Origin: Cyrtodaria siliqua
Taxonomy: Eukaryota > Mollusca > Bivalvia > Adapedonta > Hiatellidae
NCBI GenBank assembly: GCA_037043455.1
Contig: JAWPHD010001829.1
Coordinates: forward strand, 62,001-126,000
DNA: 64,000 nucleotides
Direction of reading: 5' to 3'
This document shows positions 23,261 to 32,840 of the stretch, piece after piece. The position numbers and the translations under genes were made by a program. The notes beneath the pieces were generated by a model. It ran no database searches, was not told the origin of the DNA, and worked only from the letters and a program-made list of their open reading frames with translations. Numbering within the stretch: position 1 is the first letter of the stretch; each line of letters starts with the position of its first letter.

Positions 23261-24344
23261 GTAAGTACTATGGAATAGATGCTGTATCATCATTTTACAT
23301 TAAAATGCATGTAATAGGTATTCCCTTGTGGACTGGAATACGTTTTTATGCCCCCACAAAATGCACGTTATAGCATACATGTGATACCTCATGGCATGAG
23401 ATGAAATCTCACGGAATTCTAACCCTCCTCCCGGCCCCACGGAATTATGTGAAAAACTCCCGAAAAATTGCTAAAATCGATTTTTCGAAAATCATCGGTC
23501 TATTTTCTTTGTTTAGTATATGTTTGCCTAAAAGCCAACTTGATTCTATTGTCTCGCGACTCGCTAGAATGTCACGTGACAAGTTGTGTACCTGGATTTG
23601 GATGATGCCTGGGGGAAGTGTTATTTGCAAACAGTTTATTGGCTGAATTGATCTTACCAAAGGATTAGCAGCACACTTATGAAGTCTTTAATGATGTGTT
23701 AGTAAACCGGTTCCGAACAACTTGAAACTAATGGCCGGTATCATTTATTTTGAAAAATCCAATTCAATCAATCAATCATTTATTTAGAAGTGGAAAATGA
23801 ATGTTTGTTAAAGGTGACACAGTAATTATCGGATTGCGAAAAAGAAAGTAGACTTTGTCGGCATGAATTTAATGAGTATGTTTGATTTAATCAATGAATT
23901 CTATAAAGATTTTACTTCAAAGGGAGTTCCATGATTGACATACATTGCTTTTGTTCGATGTTTGTATGTATGTTTCATTTAAGATTTTGCTTTAAAAAAA
24001 AAAGGGGGCTGATTAATGTTGGTTGCTTTTGTGCTGTGTAAGGGTGTATGCAACTAAGTTAAGGACAGTTAGTGAAAGTTCACTGTGTTAAAGTGTATAG
24101 GGCTGTGTTCAAGAGATGACACTTGATTCCTATTTGAGAGACTCGGAGTCAAGACCATAATACAAAGCTCAAATATTTATAGTGTTAGATGATCTTGCAT
24201 GTTTATCTTTGGTTATTAATGTTGATAATTATTAAAATTAATAATAAAAAGAAAATGAAAAAAGCATGAAAATAAAATATTGTTGGAACATATTCTTGTT
24301 ATTTCCCCTGAAATCAATAAAGAAACTTGTTTAAAAGTGTATTT
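23261..24344 (+). other. FBXO9 intron b-c, first part
   Basis: Mostly single-copy AT-rich intron. A truncated TTTTTATGCCCCCAC head-like motif is at 23345, and a SINE-like AATTCAATCAATCAATCA tail is near 23760. No other gene recognised. Confidence 0.45.
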
Positions 24345-25935
24345 TTAGCTCTAAACTTTTTTTTATAGCAACTACTCTTCTGAAACTGCTGAATGGATTT
24401 TCATGAAACTTTACAGAAATGTTTCCCATGAAGTCTAGTTGATCCTAGCAAAAATTCATGTTGATGTGAAATCCAAGATGGCCGCCAAATTTAAAAATAG
24501 ATTTTTAAAAAACAAGTTTGTAGCAACTACTTCTTGAAAACTCTAAGTGATATTGATATGGGACTTTTCTAAAATGATCAGCATGGCATGTTGTTGGTCC
24601 TTGTCGAAAATCGTTTTGATTCGACGTCAAACATGGCTGCCGGCATCTTTGTTTACATAGAGTTATTTAGTAAAAACTTGTAGCGACTACGCCTCTAAAA
24701 CTACTCAACAGATTTCCACAAAACTTCTCAGGAATGTTGCTCTTGATGTCTAAATGATCCTAGCAACATTTCATGTTGGTCAGAAATTCAAGATGGCTGC
24801 CACAGCTAAAAATAGATTTTCAAAAAACAAGTTTGTAGCGAATACTTCTTGAAAACTATAAGTGATATTGATATGGGACTTTTTCTAAAATTATCAGTAT
24901 GGAATGATGTTGATGTTTGTCGAAAATTATTTTGGTGCGACGTTGAACATGGCCGCCAGTGGCCATCTTTGTTTACATATAGTTATATAATGAAAACTTG
25001 TAGCGACTAATCCTCTGAAATTACTTGACGGATTTTCATGAAACTTCACAGGAATGTTGCTCTCGATGTCTAATTGATCATAGCAAAATTTCAGGTCGGC
25101 CGGAAATTCAAGATGGCCACCACGGCTAAAAATAAATGTTCAAAAAACAAGTTTGTAGCGACTACTTCTTGAAAACTATAAGTGATATTGATATGCGTCT
25201 TTTCCTAAAATGATCAGTATGACATGATGTTGATCCTTGTCGAAAATTATTTTGACTCAACGTTAAACATGCCTGCCAGCTGCCATCTTTGTTTACTTAT
25301 AGTTATATAATGAAAACTTGTAGCGACTACTCCTCTGAAACTACTTGACTGATTTTCAGGAAACTTCACATGAATGTTGTTCTTGATGTCTAATTGATTC
25401 TAGCAAAACTTCAGGTCGGCCGGAAATTCAAGATGGCCGCCACGGCTAAAAATAGATTTTCAAAAAACAAGTTTGTAGCGACTACTTCTTGAAACCTATA
25501 AGTAATAATGATATGGGACTTTTTCTTAAATGATCAGCATGACATGATGTTGGTCCTTGTCGAAAATCTTTTTGATACGATGTTAAACATGGTTGTCAGT
25601 GGCCATCTTTGTTTACATAAGAGTTATCTAGTAAAAACTTGTAGCGACTTAACTCCTCTGTAACTACTCGACGGATTTTCATGAAACTTCACAAGAATGT
25701 TGCTCTTGATGTCTTATTGATCCTAGCAAAATTTAAGGTCAGCCAGAAATTCAAGATGGCCACCATGGCTTAAAATAGGTTTTCAAAATAAAAGTTTGTA
25801 ACGACTACTTCTTGAAAACTATAAGTGATATTGATATGGGACTTTTTCTTAAATGATCAGTATGACATGGTGTTGATCCTTGTCAAAAATTGTTTTGATT
25901 TGACATTAAAGCGGCCATCTTTGCACATAACTTGG
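24345..25935 (+). mobile_element. Family A array, ends degraded
   Basis: The head is reduced to TTTTTAGCTCTAAA and lacks its hairpin and GTCC stretch. Five dimer units of about 320 bp follow. The array stops inside a unit near 25925, without tail. Confidence 0.7.
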
Positions 25936-26323
25936 TATATGTAGTCGTCTATAAAACATAAGCAACATATTCACTGTAGGGATCCGTACACCGGATCTTG
26001 GTCAAGACCCCGTTCACTAGTACGGAGTTTTGGTCAGCCATGTTGTAGAAAATGTGCGGATAACAACAGCAAAGGTAGGTTAACCACGTTTTTCTCCTAT
26101 TTTTGTTCATTTATATGAATAATCAGTATTGGTATATGTTGCGGAAACATTTCCCCGTTCAAATATTACCGTACATTGTTGACATATTACTTTAAATGCT
26201 ACAATTCGGATAAAAGAAAAACAATGCCGGTGCTGAAATTCGCCCAAAGTACACTTCAGCAATAAATATATCATTAATTTTCAAGTTAATGACAATTTTG
26301 AATTGGCAGATTTATTTGTTTTT

Positions 26324-27715
26324 AGCTCGACTGATCAGAGATCAGCAGAGCTTATGCCGTGGTGCGGCGTCTGTCCGTCCGTCCGTCGTCCGTCCGTTGT
26401 TAACTTTTGTCTCGTTAAGACGATAGGGCCTTCATTTTTCATCCGATCTTTACCAAACTTTAACAGGTTGTTAATATCAATGAAAGCTCGGATGAGTTCG
26501 AAAACCAGCCAGATCGGACTAGTTACAGCGGAGTTATGGCCCTTGATTTAGTTAAAAATGCTATATTGCTAAATTGTGCCTCGTTAAGACGATAGGGCAT
26601 TCATTTTTCATCCTATCTTTACCAAACTCTACCAAATTGTTAATATCAATGAAAGCTCGGACAAGTTCGAAAACCAGCCGGATTGGACCAGTAACAGCGG
26701 AGTTATGGTCCTTGATTTAGTTAAAAATGCTATATTTTGCCTCGTTAAGACGATAGGGGCTTCATTGTTCATCCGATCTTTACCAAACTTTATCAGATTG
26801 TTAATATCAATGAAAGCTTGGACAAGTTCGAAAACCAGCTATATCGGACTAGTAACAGCGGAGTTATGGCCCTTGATTTAGTTAAAAATGCTATATTTTG
26901 CCTCGTTAAGACTATAGAGGCTTCATTGTTCATCCGATCTTTACCAAACTTTATCAGATTGTTAATATCAATGAGAGCTCGGACAAGTACGAAAACCAGT
27001 AACATCGGAGTTGTAGCCCTTGATTTACTTCAAAATGATATTTTTTGCCTCGTTAAGACGATAGGGCCTTCATTTTTCATCCGATCTTTACCAAACTTTA
27101 TCAGATTGTTAATGTCTATGAAAGCTTGGTCAAGTTCGAAAACCAACCAGATCAGACCAGTAATAGCGGAGTTATAGCCCTTGATTTTCTTAAAAATGCT
27201 ATAATTTGCCTCGTTATCTGATCTTTGGCAATCTTTACCAGTTTTTATGACAGTATTTTTTTTATATTATTATTAATTTTATTTTATTTTAATTTTTTTT
27301 TTGTTTTATATTTTTTTAATTTTTTTTTTTTTTTTTTAATTTTTTAATTTTTTTTTTTAATTATTATTATTATATTTTTTTCCCCTAGTTTTGAAATTAT
27401 TACATATTTTTCATTTTTTTTTTTTTTTTTTTTTAGCTCTATGTTGGACCAGTCGGACCAGTAACAGAGGAGTTATGGCTCTTGATTTAGTTAAAAATGC
27501 TATATTTTGCCTCGTTAATATGGTATGGCCTTCATTTTGATCTTTATCAAACTTTACCAGATTCTTTAGTTATGGCCCTTGATTTAGTTAAAAAGCTGTT
27601 TTTTGTCCGAAACTTTCAAAAAAATGTAAATGGCAGTCACTCGCTACATTGATGTTATAAGAGCCATGTTAGCCAGTAGAGCGTCCACAGGCCCTCTTGG
27701 GCCTCTTGTTAGCTC
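26324..27715 (+). mobile_element. B element with A-type head
   Basis: Head AGCTCGACTGATCAGAGATC (26324) with CCGTCCGTCCGTC is followed by six B units of about 165 bp, then an A/T-run zone (27245-27434) and further B sequence. The tail AGCCAGTAGAGCGTCCACAG, GCCCTCTTGGGCCTCTTGTT ends at 27715. Head of one family and tail of another make it chimeric. Confidence 0.75.
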
Positions 27716-30003
27716 TTCTGATCAGAGATCAGCAGAGCTTATGCTGTGGTGCGGCGTCCGTCGTCCGTCTGTCCGTCTGTCCGTAAACTTTTATTTGTAG
27801 CAACTACTCCTCTGAAACTACTCCCTGGATATTCATGAAACTTTACAGAAATGTTGCCCATGAAGTCTAGTTGATCCTAGCAAAAATTCATGTTGATGAG
27901 AAATCCAAGATGGCCACCAAAGCTTAAAATAGATTTTTAAAATACAAGTTTGTAGCGACTACTTCTTGAAAACTATAACATGGTTCGCACAGACTTGAAA
28001 AGGCCCTAAATTTTGATGAGTTGCTTGAAAAGGCCCTAAATTGCATGTCAGGCCCTAAAAAGTCCCTAAATTTACTCTATACGGCCCTAAAAATTAGTTT
28101 TGGTGGCCCTAAATTTCATTTCGCACATTATTTGGGCTGTCAAGGTGTTATTGCTTCTAAAAATAGAATGAATTCAAGAACGACAACTCCTACGAAATAT
28201 CTAAAAATAGAATGAATTCAAGAACGACAACTCCTACGAAATTAGATTTGTACTATTGTACATCGTACTCAGTTTGATTCATACTCGGTTATATTTCAGA
28301 GGGGAAGTTATTAGCCAGCCAACGACTGAGCCAACCGTGCAGCCATTTTTGCACTGCCTTTTTTGAAAAATCGCGGCCAATATTTGGTGGAGTGGGTGGG
28401 GTATAATTAAAAAAAAACAAAAAAAAACAGTTGGGCTAAACCACAGGTATTCGGGGAGTAGCTTAGACTTACACTTGAATTTTTCAGGAAAAAAAAACGA
28501 CATCATTTAAATACTAATCAAACATTAAAAACACAAATTTAAAAAAAAAAAAAAAAAAAACATCATTTAAATACTAATCAAACATTAAAAACACAAATTT
28601 AAAAAAAAAAAAAAAAAAAATTAGTATAGTAATAATTTTTGAATTTGTATTTTTAATGTTTGATTAGTATTTAAATGATGTTTTGTTTTTTTTCTGAAAA
28701 ATTCAAGTGTAAGTCTAAGCTACTCCCCGAATACCTGTGGACAAGGCGACAGAGCTGAAAACTGTTTAATCTTAGGTAGGTCCAGGTTTATCGGCTATAA
28801 ATACAGTAAAACCCAGCTAATGCAACCGCTTACAATATACACATTTAGTGTGTTTTTTTACAGGTGACTGCTTAATGCAGCACTATAGTTTGCAGAAAGC
28901 TATTAGAGGAGCTTTCTACAATACTATCATGCTGCATTAAGCTGCCACCTATCTTCTTGTAGGGGTCACTTTAGAGGGTACTGTAGCAGTAAGCAGGAAT
29001 TTTAGTCAAACGCATAATTATGCTATAAATATTGAGGCCCTAAATTTAGCGAAAAATGTCCCTAAAAAGGCCCTAAATTTAGGTTTGAAAAGTCTGTATG
29101 AACCATGTATAAGTGATATTGATATGGGACTTTTTCTAAAATGATCAGTATGACATGGTGTTGGTCCTTCTCAAAAATCGTTTTGATTCGACGTTAAACA
29201 TGGCTGCCAGTGGCCATCTTTGTTTACCTAGAGTTATATAGTAAAAACTTGTAGCGTCTACTTCTCTGAAACTACTTGGCGGATTTTCATAAAACTTCAC
29301 AGGAACGTTGCTCTTGATGTCTAATTGATCCTAGCAAAATTTCAGATCGGCCAGAAATTCAAGATGGCCACCACAGCTAAAAATAGATTTTTAACAAATA
29401 AGTTTGTAGCGACTACTGCTTGAAAACTATAAGTGATATTGATATGGGCCTTTTTCTAAAATGATCAGCATGACATGATGTTGATCCGAGTCGAACATTA
29501 TTTTGATTCGACGTTAAACATGGCTGCCAGTGGCCATCTTTGGTTACATAGAGTTATATAGTAAAAACTTGTAGCGACTACTCCTCTGAAACTACTTGAC
29601 GGATGTTCATGAGACTTCGCTGGAATGTTGCTCTTGATGTCTGGTTGATCCTAGAAAAATTTCAGGCTCGCCGGAAATTCAAGATGGCCACCACAGCTAA
29701 AAATAGATTTAAAATAAATAAGTTTGTAGCGACTACTTCTTGAAAACTATAAGAGATATTGATATGGGACTTTTTCTAAAATTATCAGCATGACATGATG
29801 TTGGTCCTTGTCGAAAATCGTTTTGATTCGACGTTAAACATGGCTGCCAGCGGCCATCTTTGTTTACATAGAGTTATATAATGAAAACTTGTAGCGACTA
29901 CTCCTATGAAACTACTTGACGGATTTTCATGAAACTTCACAGGAATGTTGACCTAGCTATCAAAAATCTATCAGTAGATCTTCAAGGTCATTGACCTCTT
30001 GTT
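27716..30003 (+). mobile_element. Family A element abutting the B element
   Basis: The head AGCTCTTCTGATCAGAGATC begins at the very base after the previous tail. The A units are interrupted by a separate transposon at 27979-29107. The tail TTCAAGGTCATTGACCTC, TTGTT ends at 30003, where the host inverted-repeat arm resumes with CCAATATATG. Confidence 0.78.
27979..29107. mobile_element. CATGGTTC-ended DNA transposon, non-autonomous
   Basis: The 1129-bp insert is flanked by TATAA on both sides (27974-27978, 29108-29112). Ends are CATGGTTCGCACAGACTT and, inverted, CATGGTTCATACAGACTT. GGCCCTAAATTT recurs near both ends. Inside are a 43-bp direct duplication (28158 on), two identical 60-bp copies (28501-28560, 28561-28620) and an inverted repeat with arms 28441-28551 and 28633-28741. 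No transposase recognised, and the superfamily is unknown. Confidence 0.75.
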
Positions 30004-30107
30004 CCAATATATGTGCATGTTCATAATTTCAGCATCATTCATCCGAAATTGGCCGAGATATGAATAGAAACAAAACGTGCCCAGCGTGACTAATTCGTAT
30101 AAAAAGA

Positions 30108-30356
30108 TTTTACATAATGTTATATAATGAAAACTTGTAGCGACTACTCCTCTGAAACTACTTGACGGATTTTCATGAAACTTCACAGGAATGTTGCTCT
30201 TAATGTCTAATTGATCCTAGCAAAATTTCAGGTCGGCCAGAAATTCAAGATGGCCACCACGGTTAAAAATAGATTTTCAAAAAACAAGTCTGTAGCGACT
30301 ACTTCCTGAAATCAAAATCAATCAGTAGAGCTTCAAGGTCATTGACTTCTTGTTTT
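30108..30356 (+). mobile_element. 5'-truncated family A fragment
   Basis: About one and a half A half-units with a complete tail (AAGGTCATTGACTTCTTGTT) near 30356, without head. Confidence 0.6.
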
Positions 30357-31148
30357 TAATTACTAAGATGTTTACAAACTTTCATTTAAGCATCATTGAC
30401 CTTTTTATTTTTAAGTCCAGCCCCGGTTAGGCGAGACATGTGAATCCACGGATTTCTTGTAATAATGGCAGCCTCCTTAGTTAGTTTGTCGCGTTGTAAA
30501 TAACTTCATGTGTAGAACCCCATATGTTGAACCCGATGTGTAGAATTTGGTATGCACAATATGATATGATATTTTACCACCCCTTACCTACTAATGATGT
30601 TGGAACATTGCATAAACATTTTTATTTTCTTTCATTTTTCTTTCGAAGAATTATGTCCAATTTCTTTCTAAGAAAGGACACTGAACACTGTCACAAAAAA
30701 GTTAGATAGATGCTTCCAATGGATCTACCTTTCCAAAACATATTTAAAGAGTGAATTTCAATATGTTTTATGACCTACGAACGGGCAGACAGACGAATGG
30801 TTGTCAAAGTATTATTATACGTCCCACAGGCGTTAAAATCCTTACCGTATTTTTTTAAACAGTTTACCTGTCAGGTTAAAATTAATTCTATGCCCCATAC
30901 TCGCATCTAAACTATGTCAAACTTTCCTAAGCATGTTAATAGGAAATGTAAAGTTGGTTCTTAAACTACATTGACAACACATGATATAGATAACGGCATG
31001 GGTTAATATTAATTATCTATATAGCTCGCATGATTATATCTGTCAGGCGCATACGCACGTACGCCAATGCGTACAATTCGTCAGCAAAAGTGAAAAAATA
31101 AAAGTTCAAAATGCCATATTAACGCTGAAATATAGCTTGAGAACGCAT
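30357..31148. other. Interior of inverted-repeat element, nothing recognised
   Basis: Single-copy AT-rich sequence with no coding signal. Confidence 0.35.
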
Positions 31149-31775
31149 CATTTGCCTCCTAATTTTCAAAATTTTCTTGGGGAAGGCCCCCGAAACCCCA
31201 CCGGCAGGAGCAGGAAACCCCCTCCCAAACCTACCCCCACTCGTAGCGTCGCTGCTCGGTTCGCAACTACGCTTCTCATATCTGGCGTACATTTCAAATG
31301 CTCCAGATACGCCCCTGTCTGTTCAAGGAAATCTACGTTGATTCAGTTCTAATGACACTACATTGACTGTTTACAAACATTCAATGAATGTTTTATGTAT
31401 TACATGTAATGCAAGTACCATTAAAACCATAGTTTCATACAATATATTTAAAGCAAAACTCCGTACAGTAAAAAGAGAATATTTGCCTCCTAATTTTCAA
31501 AATTTTCTTGGGGAAGGCCCCCGAAACCCCCAACGGCGGGAGCGGGAGGGTGTTGGGGAAACCCCCTCCCAAAACTACCCCACTCGCAGCGTCGCTGATC
31601 GGTTCGCAACTACGCTTCTCATATCTGGCGTACATTTCAAAATGCTCCAGGTACGCCCCTGTCTGTTCAAGGAAATCTACGTTGATTCAGTTCTAATGAC
31701 ACTACATTGACTGTTTACAAACATTCAATGAATGTTTTATGTATTACATGTAATGCAAGTACCATTAAAACCAAT
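31149..31775. repeat. Tandem duplication of about 342 bp
   Basis: TTTGCCTCCTAATTTTCAAA at 31151 recurs at 31492. The two copies, through TACATGTAATGCAAGTACCA, are over 90% alike by eye. A GC-rich block (GGGGAAGGCCCCCGAAACCC) makes short accidental open frames. Confidence 0.75.
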
Positions 31776-32294
31776 ATTTGCAGTACTCCGTACACAAGTG
31801 CCCAAGACCCCGTACACAAATATTAATTTTGTTTCGATTCATATCTCTGTCAATTTCGGATGAATGAAGTTGAACATTTGAACATGCACGTATATTGGAA
31901 AAACAAATAAATCTGCCAATTCAAAATTGTCATTAACTTGAAAATTAATGAGATATTTATTGCTGAAGGGTACTTTGGACGAATTTCAGCACCGGCAATT
32001 GTTTTTCTTTGATCCGAATTGTAGCATTTAAAGTAATATGTCAACAATGTGCAGTAATATTTGAACGGGGAAATGTTTCCGCACCATATAGCAATACTGA
32101 TTATTAGTAATATTTGAACGGGGAAATGTTTCCGCACCATATAGCAATACTGATTATTCATATAAAATGAACAAAAATAGGAGAAAAACGTTGTTAACCT
32201 ACCTTTGCTGTTGTTACCGTACGTTTGCTGACCAAAACTCCGTACTAGTGAACGGGGTCTTGACCAAGATCCGGTGTACGGAGCCCTACAGTGA

Positions 32295-32840
32295 TATTTT
32301 ATGATTTTATTATTTTTATTATATCGAACTCGGATCGTCTGCCCGGGGGCCCAAGGGGTGGGGGGAGATTTGGATTTTTTTTAATTTTTTGTTGTAATTA
32401 TGTCACAAATCAAACATGATGATGGGATTACACAGAATACATTTGTTTCCTCCTATGTTATAGTTGGGCCTGGAGGAAGGGGCATCAGATACACTAATAA
32501 TGCAATTTCGGTGTCATTTTTTCATACTTTTGCACATTAATTGGTATAATAGTCATCTAATAAAGCGATACACCATACACAGCATGTCAAATGATTTATT
32601 ATTTAAAACTCGGAAGTCTTCCCTGGGGTTCGGGTTGGAGGGGGTGGGTGGTGGGTGGAGGGTAACAGGGGGTCAGTTTATTTAAAAATTGTTTCTCAAA
32701 TGAACATTTTGATGAAGGTATTACATTGTATATACTATGGGGCTGTATGTGGGGGGAGGGGTAGGGTGTGGGTGGGCGGGCGGGGGGAAGTGACCTTTGT
32801 CAATAAAACGTAGGTATTTTACGACGGCCGCAAATTCGTT
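32295..32840 (+). repeat. G-rich repeats
   Basis: Three G-rich stretches (32341-32372, 32625-32680, 32741-32790) each contain four or more GGG runs. The first two belong to copies of a roughly 270-bp unit (CTCGGA..TCT, CCCGGGGG or CCTGGGG). Confidence 0.55.

Larger units (their letters stand above)
25971..32294. mobile_element. Long inverted-repeat element split by other insertions
   Basis: The left end TCACTGTAGGGATCCGTAC (25971 on) is mirrored by the right end CCCTACAGTGA (to 32294). The arms share several hundred bp, including the motif GAACGGGGAAATGTTTCC on the right. The left arm, 25971-26323 plus 30004-30080, is cut by a 3.7 kb B+A block. The right arm, about 31785-32294, is whole except for a 53-bp tandem duplication near 32053-32158. 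No transposase was seen. Confidence 0.7.

Noticed and set aside
23401..23646. Open frames on both strands after exon b
   Set aside because: Overlapping sense and antisense frames without domain or conserved splice signals; intronic.
31435..31635. Open frames over the GC-rich duplication
   Set aside because: Short, on both strands, with no recognisable domain; explained by low stop frequency in GC-rich DNA.
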